Shown one piece after another: positions 23,911 through 36,700 of a DNA stretch of 64,000 nucleotides. The notes below the pieces were generated by a model. It searched no databases, was not told the DNA's origin, and was given only the letters and a program-made list of their open reading frames with translations. Position numbers and translations under genes: made by a program. The stretch is from assembly GCF_000003815.2 (NCBI RefSeq), contig NC_049987.1, positions 8,759,100 through 8,823,099 on the forward strand. Direction: 5' to 3'. How positions within the stretch are numbered: position 1 is the first letter of the stretch; each line of letters opens with the position of its first letter. Source of the DNA: Branchiostoma floridae. Taxonomy: Eukaryota > Chordata > Leptocardii > Amphioxiformes > Branchiostomatidae.

Positions 23911-26434
23911 CATGCATGGATCTTACATGGAGAGGGTCTAAGTCCTTCCAGGTATGTTCTCTCCTCTTCATTGCTGGCAGTTGTCAAGACCTTTAGATTG
24001 TGGGGGGAAATGAAAACCACATTCGTATCAATGATACGCTAGGCTATCAACCAGGTTTTAAACATATCTCACACCTGAAAGGGGTTATTTCCTGACGTAA
24101 AGAATACCACAAAATGTAGATGGCGTATACATTGTATATCTCACCTTAGCACCCCAGTGTAAGGCAAGCTGGATCATCACTGTTCCTGTGGCCTAAAAAA
24201 AGGAAAAATAACAACACACATTTTAACAAGTTCAAGTTCTTTCTTAGTAACAGTTCTTGAGACGCACACAGTATAGCCATAGTAGGTAAATAAGGTTGTG
24301 ACTTAAACAATGAATGACTGTGTGACTTACGTCTGCACCATTGATGATTAGAACGATTTCCCCTGCACATATTCTGGCCAGGTAGTGCAGAGCTGTGTAG
24401 GCTTTTACACCATCTGACACAGCACAGGCTGCCTCCGTAAAACTGACTTTCTCTGGCTTCAGGACTGTGGAGTGGATGGTCAAAGAGATAAAACCATAAG
24501 ATAATCCCAAACCTCACCAGTCAGAACTCACCAATTAGAATGTAAGATAATAATATAGATATTTGGCTAATCGGTCTTCTTCGTTGGTTGGGCAATATGT
24601 TCCTTTTTACAAGTTGCAACCTTAAAATGATAGCAATAAAGTTAACAAGCTATCTTGGCAACATATTGAGTCAAATGGTCTCTTACCAATGTTGTGTTCC
24701 TCAAGAACACAGATGTCAGCGCATCCTGAGCATGGTGCATCCAATGGAACCACCCCTGTGCAGTTGCCAAAATTTAAAGTCAAGACCTAAGTCAACACTC
24801 ATTTCATCTATTATAAAATGGATAAAGAAATCAACAATCTGTGGAGCCTGGGTTTAAAAACAAAGAATTTAAAACATGTTTTGTACAAATAGAGGAAATC
24901 TGCAATTATGGTATATGTAAAACAAAGGGCCAGTCCTGAAAGGAGGCATTTCAATAGCACATACCCACAATCTCATCACCCTCTTTGCAACTGGTCACTG
25001 CAGAGCCCACTGGAAAAAAGGAAACAAAGAAAAATTGTCTCAATCCCCGAGCCACTAGATAACATGACAGCAACACTACTATTACTATAAAATCAAACTT
25101 GAAAGGTTTACAATTACGACGAGGGACACTTTTGGATTTCTTATCTTTCATTTTCTATATCAAATGCTTCTTCATCGTCACTTTCATCTTCTTCCTATCT
25201 TTTTTAGAAACCTTACCTTGTGTAACAATCCCAGCCACTTCCCTGCCTACAGGGAGCCTGCTGTGTGACAAGCCAACATCCTGTAGAATCTTTGGAAAAA
25301 TTTTGATAAACATAACATGTTACAATTAATCAATATTTGTTACAAATAATGGTGGTATTCAGTAAATGCAATCATTGTACAGATTGCATAGTACATCCAT
25401 TTTGATTTAAAGTGCAGCATTACATGAAGTGTAATAAGATAAATAGGTAGGACATTGCACTATTGTTATAACGTATAATACCAGGAGGAGTGACGGACAG
25501 AGAATTTGAATATACATCATTAAAGTTGTGAAGGCGAGAAGAAAATTATGCTTTTCTGTCTATCACATTTCTTTTGATTTTTTAAATGCTTAGTTTGCAA
25601 ACTACAGTACTAAACAGATCAAAGTGTTACCTGTGTGTGTACGTAGGGTGACAGTGCACATGCTCGAACCTGGATCATCACACTGTGCTCTGTCATTGGT
25701 GGAAGGTCAACCTGAGAAAATTGGAAGAAGAAATAATCCAACTTTTAACATTTCTAAACATAATGCAAGGTACAAGAATAGAATACATCATTATCAGGTA
25801 AATTGTGCACTTGCCATTGTTTAATTGTCCAACAGTTGCAATTCTGAATTCTTTAAAGTCTGCAGAGGTAGTCTGTATAACACAAACTCTGTTGTCCAGG
25901 GCTGTAACTGGCCCCTCCCTGCAGGAAGCCGATGGATGTTGGTCGGGCTGCTATAAGTGAGATTTAATCAGGCTACAGAGTCTGACTTTCTTGCATGCTA
26001 GAAGTATAAGAGTGACCACCAAGTCCTCTGATCTTGAATTCCTTTGTCAACACTACCCCTCTTTAAAATAACTGTCTTTTCACTTTTACTACAATTTGAC
26101 AAACACCCCCTTTCCAAATAAAATATTAGGGTTCTTCGGCTTTGTGATAGTTTGGGGAACTGCTGCATAGCAATAAATTATTAATGCAAGAATCAAATAT
26201 TAAAACAAATGTAGCCTGTGCTAAGAGAAAGTAATGTTGACAAGCATATAAGCGAACTTGACAAAAGAAAATCCCCATCCCATTTTAGAGCCCTTAAAAT
26301 TTTCATTGATAGGTGCCCTGGCCTGGCCTGTAGCACCTTAGGGGCGTGGCATCAAAATACAACCCACTCACATTCTCCTCGATTTGGTACTTGAGGGCCC
26401 CATCTTCGTCAATCACAGCATAGACAGACCTCAT
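21613..26434 (-). CDS. CRYZL1: Quinone oxidoreductase-like protein 1 (crystallin zeta-like 1)
   Basis: Zinc-less medium-chain dehydrogenase/reductase family. I resolved 13 coding exons on the minus strand, all GT-AG and phase-consistent, giving 1047 nt and 348 residues (human protein 349): 26434-26372, 25711-25631, 25280-25217, 25009-24965, 24755-24687, 24464-24331, 24192-24145, 23990-23927, 23450-23352, 22890-22757, 22320-22215, 21983-21938, 21706-21613. The GroES-like half contains [12 protein letters not shown]. The conserved middle reads [10 protein letters not shown]...AYTALHYLA. The Rossmann segment is [21 protein letters not shown]-like and split across exons 6/7. The C-terminal half has LGMGGRWVT and [18 protein letters not shown], both close to human CRYZL1. 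The last two exons (46 and 94 nt) end in RGRNVMQI. The substrate is not established for this family member. Its 5' end faces intersectin across a short promoter region; introns 9 and 10 hold repeats. Confidence 0.94.
22590..22680 (-). mobile_element. tRNA-derived SINE-like fragment
   Basis: On the minus strand, a TAACTGGTAG-type A-box-like segment precedes GGTCCTAGGTTCGATACTC, which matches a RNA polymerase III B box (GGTTCGANNCC) apart from its last positions. The tRNA-like body ends in a cloverleaf-incompatible tail. It lies inside intron 10 of CRYZL1, in the same orientation as the gene. Confidence 0.45.
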
Positions 26435-26534
26435 CGTGGCCTCAAGCAATTCTCTATGAGAACTCTACTAGCAATTGTTCTTTAACTTAGTGTGCAACTC
26501 TTAAGTCCGATTTTGAAATCCACAGAAAAGCAAA

Positions 26535-26620
26535 ACCGGAAGTTCTAGACCGGAAGTAAGGTGCACTGACCCATAATACAATGCGAGTTTCTGCAGTTTT
26601 ACATGAAGAACGCTGATTGG
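26535..26620. promoter_or_regulatory. Divergent CRYZL1 / intersectin promoter
   Basis: Lies about 100-190 bases upstream of the CRYZL1 ATG (26434, minus) and before the probable 5' exons of intersectin (plus). Two identical ETS-type sites ACCGGAAGT (26535-26543 and 26549-26557) lie 14 bases apart, and an inverted CCAAT box (ATTGG, 26616-26620) follows. No TATA box is evident. Twin ETS sites plus NF-Y are typical of bidirectional promoters. Confidence 0.65.
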
Positions 26621-26799
26621 CCATCGTTCGATGTGTCCTGTGTAGCTAATTCCAAAAGAAAGTTAAAGTCTCTGATTAGGACAAGATTCAAAACTTGTGA
26701 TTTGTTTTAATTTCTTTCTTGCACGTGGATAACATTGCCGTGGGGTAATCTGTTGCATTTATTCTGGTGTGTACCGTAACTTTCCACAATTTAGGTTGA

Positions 26800-27013
26800 A
26801 AATGTCTCCACCAATCACGAAAAGGAATACATGTATGCTAATAAGCTCTCCCAGCAGTGTGTAATCGTTGAATGTGACAGAATTTCCGTGCAGGTTTACC
26901 TCCATTTTGGGCCGATTTTCGAGTTTAAGCAATCAGACCGGCACAGAATTCATACATCGCTACAAGAGGAGGAACCTGGGATCCTTCTGGATCTACGAAG
27001 AGAGGCGATAAAG
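26800..27013 (+). other. Possible first noncoding exon of intersectin
   Basis: The region 3' of the divergent promoter ends in GATAAAG followed by GTGTGG, a usable donor (exon end 27013). It would precede the noncoding exon at 27321-27450. The transcription start is not determined; support is positional only. Confidence 0.3.
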
Positions 27014-27320
27014 GTGTGGCTTCGCTGTTTTTCTGCGTGACCGTGCGGCCGCTGTCGGACTCCGGTGGTGGGAGGTGGCACAGCCGGATGGGTTGGGGGA
27101 GGGGGGCGTTTGCTTTGTTACCAAAAATCGAAATTCTGTGTGTAGTTTTACTGTTGCCTCTTTAAGTGATAACGTTTTTTTAATGAAAATATAAAGAGAA
27201 ACTATTCTTGTCCTTTTGTACTTTTAAAAATTTCTTTAAGCTTCGATTGGGAAAGTCGAAACATCTTTCGTTGTCAACTTCACTTCTCTGTTGTAAAATC
27301 ATATGTGATATCATTTTCAG

Positions 27321-27450
27321 ACTGTCGGATGTGGAGACCGCCCAGAAGGCTGGAACTGTGAAAGTATTGATGTTTTACTGACGACATCGTGCCACAGAAC
27401 AGCTGCTTCTACCTGACAACATCTGCAGTTGGAATCAAGGTGAAACCAAG
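27321..27450 (+). other. Noncoding 5' exon candidate of intersectin
   Basis: Bounded by a strong acceptor (TATCATTTTCAG) and a consensus donor (CCAAG then GTAAAC). It carries short upstream reading frames starting at 27329 and just beyond, none leading into intersectin. It lies between the divergent promoter and the ATG exon, so splicing would skip a 6.2-kb intron to 33692. Confidence 0.5.
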
Positions 27451-28542
27451 GTAAACAAGGGTGCTGTTTTCAAAACATCCATTTGATTCCCATTCTAATG
27501 TGGTACATGTGCATACATGTGAGATTGCATGTCCAGATGAACATTACAGAAGAAGTAGTGTGCAAGCTAGATAAAAAAATGCAAAAATACAGGCAATCTA
27601 AAATGAAATTAGTTGTGCAGTGAAAATTTCCTCAGTTGAATAGTTCTGTCAGAGACTCAAACTGACACTGAGGAAGTAATACATACACCAATGAAGGTTA
27701 TATAGATATCGTAAGATGCAATATATGCAAGGTAACATCTACTGGATGCTGTCTGAATTTATACACTTGCCTGAGGAACTGTCATCTTGCATGACCAAAT
27801 ACAGCAATTTACGTGCGTATGTAATTATAGTCTTTGAAGTTGATATTTGCAAGTATGATGATGAACTTAATAGCTGAAGGGTGCCAGTACATAGTGTGCA
27901 TAATCATACTAAACTAACATAATAGTTAAGGTAGCTGTCGTACAGTCTTTATCATTTATCCTCTTTTCAGTCTTTGTCCCTGTGTGTCATTATTAACAAC
28001 CATCAATGGAGTGCTAGTTTGCCATTAAATTGGCTCCTCACTTGTCTATGTTGTATTAGCGTATGAAAGTGCATGTAATCCCATGAAAATTGCCATTATG
28101 GAAATTTGATGCATTTGTAGGAGTTTAGGAATTTAGACTTAAAGGATTGCTTCAGGGTTACTGGTTATCTGTGTACGGTGATAAGCATCGAATTCACTCA
28201 ACTTGACTGTTGGGTCCACAACAGGGTTTAAATTCCTGCAGAAAAAAGAATTTCTAATGCGACTACACAAATGTAGGTGATAAAATGCAGGGTGTTTGAG
28301 AAGGTTGATTTGTCTCTGATTCTTATATTACAAGTTTCAGGTCTGCATAATTCAATATTGAACTTCGAAGCTTGTTTTCTTCCTAATTCATGGTTTAGTC
28401 CTTCATGTTTTGACAAGGGAAAATTGTTCAAGTTTGATGAATTATTTCACCTTAAAAGATTGTTTGGACATGATACAATGATTGTGCATAAAGTAGGTCA
28501 CAACATATTTTTAAATGCTACATATAATGTTTTCTACAGTTA

Positions 28543-28852
28543 GGGCTCGAAATACCACCTGCATATGCAGGTTAGTGCAGGTAAAATTGGAGCTGTGCAG
28601 GTATTACTGGTGTCTACCTACACCTAACCTGCACTGGTCCATGTACTGGGTTTTATACTTAAATGTCATATGATGTAGGTGTGTATGGATTGTTAGTAGC
28701 TGCATTGATTGAAAAAATAGCAATGCATGCCAAGTTTAGTATGATTCATAAGTCGTAGGTTTAGTGTGGTGCAGGTAAAATTTGTCTGGTGCAGGTAATT
28801 TTCAAAGTTACCTGCACCAGTGCAGGTATGCAGAAAAAAGGATTTCGAGCCC
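28543..28852. mobile_element. Dispersed TGCAGGTA-rich repeat, copy 1
   Basis: Begins GGGCTCGAAATACC and ends GGATTTCGAGCCC (inverted ends), with many TGCAGGTA motifs. Copy 2 lies inverted at 42989-43319. It sits in the large 5' intron region of intersectin. Confidence 0.8.
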
Positions 28853-31800
28853 ATTTTGAGTGCATGAAATTGATTTTCCAAAACTGGCCTATAAGTATAT
28901 TCTTGATTGTAGTCTTGGTTAGGCAAGCCACCTTATGTATAACATTACAATTTCCATAACTAGCGAGCCTGAACTAGCCCCCTTACTTATAGTATTTATA
29001 CTAGAGCCAGTTTATGCCCCCAGGGAACTTGATAGGTGTGTGCTGATTTTGTTATCATTATCAATGATCAGTGAATCACATCATGTGATTCCAGTTTCCA
29101 CTTGGTCCCTGACATTTGGGAGAGACCACTCAAGTTTTAACTTGGCAGGGACTCCATGCTGTAAATGAGCACTAGTATAACCACATGATTGAATCAATCA
29201 AGCCATTGAAATATTACTAAAACCTTTAAAGTATAGTAAAGTAAAGTAAAGTAAAGGTTAAATTGAAGTCAATTCGGAATTTAAGTATATGCACGTGTAC
29301 ATACCACATAGCTTACTACTGTAGTATTCTGTGAAGGCCTTACATGTAATAACTGAAGCAATTCATAGTGTCTGTGGTGACTCGAAGTGCATTTGTTATA
29401 AAATATGTGGCACTTTCATAAAATTTCAAATGTCATACATTTTCAATCTATCCTATTGGCACATAATGTAATGTTCTGTACAACTTTGCTACTAACTAAT
29501 TAAGATGATCTATTTCTTGCATACCTGCCTTGGCATGTACATATGTTAATAAAGGCAAGGATAGAGGAGGGGCTAGGATTTAGGTATTTGGTATTTTACA
29601 TCAAAATCTGTCCCAGCTGAGATCTTGCATATTATATGAGACCTTAGCAATAACTTTGATCTCAGTCTAAGCTGTTACATGTGTAGATAATGCTGATCAA
29701 GTGAGAAGACAGATTACCCTGATATCCTTTATACTTGAATGACCTTTGTAAGGTCACAAATAATTATAATGTAGATCTCCTCTCACTCAGTCTGAGCAGT
29801 AATTTACATGATGTAGTTGTAGTACCATGATTGTACAGCACTTGAAGTGGAATGGTTCTACAGTCAAGATCAGACTCTACTAATGTAGCGGAAAATGGAA
29901 GAGCAATTTTGACCTTTAGAACTGATTGTTGTTCTTCCCTTGGACCAGTCAACTATGTACTGCATAGTGTATTTACGAGATGTCAGATATATATATCTCA
30001 GTGAAAAAGAAAGAAATAGATTAATTATCCACCCTGCTTGCAATGTGCATCAAGATACCCCTAAGAATTCCCTGTTGGTATTGGATTTACCAGAGACATG
30101 TAGAAGAAAGGGCAGGTGGAATTTTCCCGGGAGGGGGGGGGGGGGGTCAAGGACAACTAGAGGTCACCAGCAAGGTTGTTTCCACATCTGTTTCTAAAAA
30201 TCTTGTAACAGGGAACATTGGATGATGCATACCTTGTGCATGAAAGTGTAGCGACCAGATTTACTTGTAATTGAAATTTGATCACCATTTCACATTGTGA
30301 ATGCAATTTGATACTTTTTGCAGTACACACATACACATAGTCATATGACTGGAGTAGTGATTTCATTGTCAGAATGCTATAATTATTCAAAATATTCATT
30401 GAGGCCAATAATTGAATTCTATATTTACTGCATTGTACCAACTGTATTCATGTGAATATTCTAATCAATAGTCTTAGTGTAATATATGGCACAAGTCAGA
30501 GGAAACAAGGTCATCAGTGTGACCCTCATCACATACTAGTAATATTGATTGTTTTGCCAACACATTTCACTTCCGTTATTATTGTACCTGCAAAACATGG
30601 TGGCCAATCAATCACATCATACAGGAATTTTCCACTGAATCATTCATGACTGAAATGAAGGTAGCTTCACCAGATGGGACTTCTGTCCGCAAGATTCAGG
30701 GTCGAAGGACTGTACCACTTTATAATCTCAAGGGGAGGTATCAGCAGCATTCTTGTACACTTGATCCCCTTCCATATGCACTCATACTTTTCCATGCATC
30801 ATAAATTCTGTATACTATAAATCTTCAACATTAACTTCTATCAGAAATTGTCAAATGGCACCCCAGATCTTTTGATTGGCATATATAGTCTATGCCCAGT
30901 TTTGCCACATGCTACGACATGCAATGTATCCTTGTGAATTGATTTTGCAACTTCCGTACATAGTTAGGCCATGTTGACTTGATTTAAATTTGTATGCAAA
31001 CTTCAAAACTCATGTGAGTGTGCAGAAAAAAAAAGATTTGGCCTCAAAAAAGTTGCCAGTTCAGCATGAAATTTAAGTGGTTCAGGAAGGTTGAACAAAT
31101 ACTGAAATAGCTTACTATGTTACATGTAGATTTTGATTATGATTTTTTTACACACCTTTGACTACAGAATTTACTTTGGCAATTTATTTCTATGACGTTA
31201 GTTCCGTTTCCAAAATTTCAATTTACGGATTTAAATTACATCTTATAAGTATGGTTAAAAACTTTTGGATGTCATCCATGTAATCAAATCAATTTGGCCT
31301 TGACTTGGATTACTATTTTCCACTCTCACAGTCACATGACAAAAGAGTTACTACTAGTTAACAGCTTGTGTGATGTAACAGATGTGAAAATGACAACAGC
31401 TTTGTACGTCATGCTATATTGTTTCAGTCCCAGCAACAGTATCCTACAGCTTGTAGTTGCTGGTCGATGGAAGACAATGTTTTCATTTTATGTTCTTAAG
31501 GTCTTCGTACCTCTTGCATCCATCCCTGTGGGAATCATTGTGTCGTATCAAAACCCTTAGTACCCAGGCAGACTGACCATCATTTTCTTTACACCTACCC
31601 GCCTTAGTAGAATGACAGTCCATTCACAACTGTTAATATTCTGTCTACAAAAACCACACACAAACACACTGGCATACTGCACCAAAAACAGAATCTTCTT
31701 CATGAAGGTAATTGTCAGCTCGGATAATTTTCTAGGTCAGGTTTTGTATTAGGCCTAGGAAAAAATGTTGTGCTGCCCACCCAAAAAAGTCTAGGATCGG

Positions 31801-32066
31801 CAGGTTGTAGACGAGAGGTTGTAGGCTCGCCGATATCGGGAAAAACTGTGTGTAGATCGTGCCTTAGTAAACCTGTAGTAGTAGTTAGGACAGATCTGAC
31901 ATCTGGATCCTATTTACCTTACTTATCCCCAACCCACTGCTGTTGACAGGGCAGCATGTTTCCTTCAACCTTTGACCTTAGAATTCCTTTCTACACTTGA
32001 AGCAAAGGGTAAAGTGGTGATTCCACCTCAGTGAGCATTGGTGCCATTTTAGTAAGTTTCCTGGCA

Positions 32067-33289
32067 CACTGGCGGATCCAGGGGGAGGCGCGCCATGCGC
32101 GCGCCCCCCCCTTCGGCCCGCAAAAAAAAAAAAAAATGACCAAAAAAAAAATGACAAATCAATTTACAAACACAGTGCCACCGGAGGTCTACGCGGATGA
32201 CACAAACAAATCGATAACAACGTAACAAAACCGCGCTCATTTCAAAAGAGATTTCATTTTTAACTTGTATCCTTAATACCCCCGTCACATGTAGCTAAAA
32301 TAGATCGGACGACAAGTCTTCGAGCTCTAAATTACGAGGAGGCATGACCGTGATGCCGACGAAGAAATGGCAGAGTTCCCCTCTTCCCGTCAGGGTCATT
32401 CCTCTTCGCAGGCTGGTCGTCCGATCGATTTTAGCTACATGTGACGGGGGTATTAGTAAATTCAAACTTCAGTAACGTGCGCTGTCGGACGCAACGTACC
32501 GACGAACATTCTGGGAGGCGATAACCCTCACTGTGTACAAGTAGGCAAATATTTCCACAAATGCTTATACCATAGAACCAATAGTGTAAATGACATGCTA
32601 GACCCTATATGTTGACTTATTCATACCTGTAGATATCCATATGTGTTTAGTTGTACTGTAAGTAGTTGTTTACATGTGTTAGACCTTACAAAAGTCGACT
32701 CGCTGTACTTTTGTCGTGTCAATAAATATTTCTGATGAATGGAACGTCCACTAGGCGCGCCCGCGATCAAAGCACAAAAAAGCAAAAATGACATACGGGA
32801 AAGTTGTAGGGTATGGGATGACGTCGTCAGCTACACACTGTTGGTTAGATCTTGGTTACATTTCTGATTCTCGTGTTTGAGATCAGGTGCCGGTTTTCTA
32901 AACGATACTGTTGGCGCGTTCAGAATAGCACGCCCTTCCCCATGATCGCACACAAACGAATTTTAACACACATGAAAATGAAGCAATGCGGTTGCTTGCG
33001 GTCATATTTACTGGGAAAATCCCTAAAATCCACAAGACAGAAACAAAATATCAGGAAAATCAGTGTGAGTTCGTTGCTCAAATTTGCTCAGAAATGACTC
33101 TAAAATGCACCAGACAGCTTCTAGATTTTAAAAAGTTCCTGGGGGAGGCCCCCCAGACCCCCCCTACGAGAGGGGGGTTCCCCCCCTCTCGTGCTCTCCC
33201 CCCGCGCAGCTTCCGCTGCGCGTACGTGGCCTTCGGCCACGTCATAAGAACGCGCCCCCCCCTTGACAGATTCCTGGATCCGCCAGTGT
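32067..33289. mobile_element. Non-autonomous DNA transposon, about 1.2 kb, CACTGGCGG ends
   Basis: Terminal inverted repeats CACTGGCGGATCCAG (from 32067) and CTGGATCCGCCAGTG (to about 33289), flanked by TGGCA on both sides (possible 5-bp target duplication). The interior ends are GC-rich with runs of C/G. No transposase frame is seen, and a second element is nested inside. Superfamily not assigned. Confidence 0.75.
32274..32455. mobile_element. Nested MITE, 182 bp
   Basis: Near-perfect inverted ends TAATACCCCCGTCACATGTA and the complement, about 38 bp each side. It lies inside the 32067-33289 element and is related to the fragment at 7943-8073. Confidence 0.85.
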
Positions 33290-33719
33290 GGCACTTCCAG
33301 AAAATGTGGCATCTGAATTTTTTGCTTGTCCGACTAAGAGCATCTGCTCCCCCCTGACCCAGTATAAAGGGGTGCATGGTTAGGACAAGGGGGCAATGCT
33401 CTGTCAGATTATCATTAGAGAATTCTAGAATGTTTTCTCACCCTGCACGCACTGAAAAAAATGTTATAATTTAGAGTTAACATTAATCTTCAGACCAGAT
33501 AATTAATAACCTCTAAAGAAGAAATACTTTTGACTGAATGACTCAATGAGGAATAATCTGGTTGGCAAGACCAAGCTTTCTTGACATAATTTATTCCCCA
33601 GACATTGTAAGTTGATTATCATGTGACACATAGACACTTTCATATATCAGTGAGTGGCATTTATTCACTTTGTACTTGTCTGTGCCTGCAGGCTTGTGAT
33701 GCTGTGACGAGCAACAAAA

Positions 33720-36700
33720 ATGGCGCAAGTGGGAGGAGGATTCGGAGGTAGGAACCCCTCATAAGACTCATATTGTTTAGGTAGAAACCCCTAATTTACA
33801 GGTAGGAACCACTTATAATTTTGTAACCCATTATAGCTATGATCTAGTATTATTTTATCGGTCTGCTGAGTGGAGTGATTATGTAAACTCATGAGTCCCA
33901 TCATATCAACAGGGGCTCTTAAGGCTAGTCTTTGCTAGCATGATCTCTTGGAAATCAATTCAAATTATGTTGGTATCCTTGCTCTCTATTTAATACATGT
34001 AATAGATTTCAATTAAGTCTGATAGGCCGTTATGTAATAGGCAAGTGACTGTTGGTACCATAGACAATTTTGTACAAAAATTACTTCCATTGATGTGCTG
34101 ATTGCCATTTGTTTGACATTTGTTTCTCACCCAGGCCAAGGCCAGTGGGCCATCACAGTGGAGGAGAGGGCCAAGCATGATGCACAGTTCTATGGGCTCA
34201 AACCTGTCAATGGTTTCATCACAGGTCTGTTTTCTGTCTGTTTTACTCTCTGTACATCTTCTCTCTGTAGCATAAAAGTAAGGTGCAGTTTCAATGTAAT
34301 ATAGTGTAATTCACTTTGTCTTCTCGATACCAAACTTTCACGGTCTGAGAAAATTTAACTTGTTTTTAGAACTAAATGTTCACGGTGGCAGCAGATGGGA
34401 GTAAAAAAATTCAGTGCTAATATTTTTATTGATCATGATAAGTTCAAGTTGCAGTCATCACCGTGGAAACCATGAACATTGAAAAAATCAGGAATTACAG
34501 TATGCATGTTCAGCAGTGTGTGAATTGATGATTTTATGCCACAGTTTCAAGGGGTAATGGCATTCACACAGTCTTAATAGGGTGTCTCCTATTTATCTAT
34601 TATTAGATTGTATTTTGTGAGCTACTAAAGTGTGGTTGATAACTTTTCATTGCACAGGTGGTCAAGCCAAGGATTTCTTCTTGCAGTCCCAGCTTCCACC
34701 ACCGGTGTTGGCCCAGATATGGTCAGTCTTTTTTTTTTGTTCCATCAGCTTCCTCTTAAGGCCTAGGTCACATTTATAAACCGGGCCCCGGCCGGGATGT
34801 TTGCGGAAACGAAAAAGAAAAGTGTTTATCAAGGAATATACACAAATTATGCTTATGAATATTTTCTTTACGTTCTGTGTCTTTCGCTGCCTTTTATATG
34901 ATATTTTTCGTTTCCGAAGGCTACCCGGGCGGGCCCCGAGAAGGGAATTGTGACCTAAGCCTAAGCAACATCATTGAGTTTCTGTAGTAGTAGCTGCAAA
35001 AAGTACAACCCAATTTTTTTCACTCCTCCTATATACCTAACATTTTTGTAATCATAATCTTTGTGATTTCTAATTCTCAGGAGCCTAGCAGATATGAACC
35101 AGGATGGCCGGATGGACAAGCACGAATTCTCCATTGCCATGAAACTCATCCAGATGAAGTTGAAAGGTTTTGAACTCCCCAAAGTTCTCCCCGCCAGCTT
35201 GAAAGGACCCCCCACCCCAGTCATGGGATCTTTCCCATCCCCAGGTAGGAGACAATGTTTCTTTGAACAAAAAGAGGACTATCAAGTATCATTGATGGTA
35301 TTTTCTCTACCCACATTCTTTGGGCATTGCCTTAGTGATGACATCTTTTTCTGTTTGTTTTATGTCATATTTGTTTTCAGGCACAATAGATATTGCCAGA
35401 TGTTCCAGACTTCTCTAAAACCTTCAGTTTTTCTGTTGTTTTTTTTTAAATATTTCTGAGCATGTATTTCATCAGGTATTATTTCCCTATCTATTTTGTG
35501 TGTGTGGTCCAGCCATGAGCATACCCAGCTCTCAGCCAGTGATTGCCTCAGTCTCCCAGGGCATGGTGGGATATGGCACGCTGCCACCCCCTGTGGCCAA
35601 TGGTGGCATGGGCATGATGAGGTCAATGACCCCTGGTCCAACCATGAGTAAGTCTTTTATTTTCTGTTCTGAAGACACTTTTGCTTTTTTCTGACTTTTT
35701 GTTCTTGACTGTTACTCTTTCTTAAAGGCTATCTTACAATATCAAAGGATGGCCCAGGTCATTATCCATATATTGTATTATAATGAACTGTATTATGATA
35801 TAACATTCAGATGTTACCATTTATGATATAAGATACTTGCGTCTTTCAGAATAAAATGTATGTCTACCAACATTCTATTGATAATTAGAAATAGTGTTCT
35901 TTACTAGATTACTGTTTGAAACTACCTGCAGGCTTTAAAATTCATTTTTTGGGCAATGGTGCACCTAACCTTAAAGTTAGGTGCACATCATAAATTAAAG
36001 TGGAATGTCAACATAATTAAAAACATAACCGCCTCCTTTCAAAGCTTCAATGTAAATCTACAGCTAATTTAAAAATCTTAAACAAGGACATATTATAGAG
36101 GATATATATTTGTCATGTTTTGAAATGTCAACAATATGCTGTATATTGTGAATAGGACTTTTACATAGATTATGTATTGTAGCACTACACAAATATTTTT
36201 TGTATACCAGTGCTACAAGAGTTATCAATCATCTCCAGATTTAGGTGCATGTACACCCAGTATTTCAAAGCCTGTACCTGATACACCCTATAACCTGCCC
36301 AAGAAGACCACTCAGCGGACCAATACAATCTGGCCTATGTGGACAGGTGGTCACCATAGACAGGGTTCTTTAAAGTTGATGCTTGTGTAAAGATTATCGG
36401 AGGAACCACCAGAAAGTGGTCACATTGGCCAGGTGGTCCTTGTGCAGGGATGGTCACTTGAAAAGGTTTGACTGCACATTTCAGAAACAAGTTTCTTACT
36501 TATCATGGAATCTCATCTGTGTTGGTAGCAATCATAGTACAATACTAAACTTTCTTTCTTCCAACACAAAAGTACGCACGGATCAAACGTTCTGAAGTGA
36601 TTGGTCATCAGTATTGATGAAGAAGGCGACAGTGGTCGTTGACAATTTGATCCGTGTGAACTTTTGTTTTGGAAGAAAGTTAAGCATTGTACTAAGTTTC

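Larger units (their letters stand above)
27451..33691. other. Large 5' intron region of intersectin
   Basis: Between the noncoding exon at 27321 and the exon starting at 33692 (acceptor CCTGCAG), which carries the ATG. Contains the dispersed repeat at 28543, a GTAAA tandem run at about 29232-29256, a poly-G run at about 30134, and the nested transposons at 32067-33289. No coding exon seen. Confidence 0.5.

Noticed and set aside
32986-33377. Pro/Arg-rich open frames on both strands
   Set aside because: They fall in the GC-rich end of a non-autonomous transposon.
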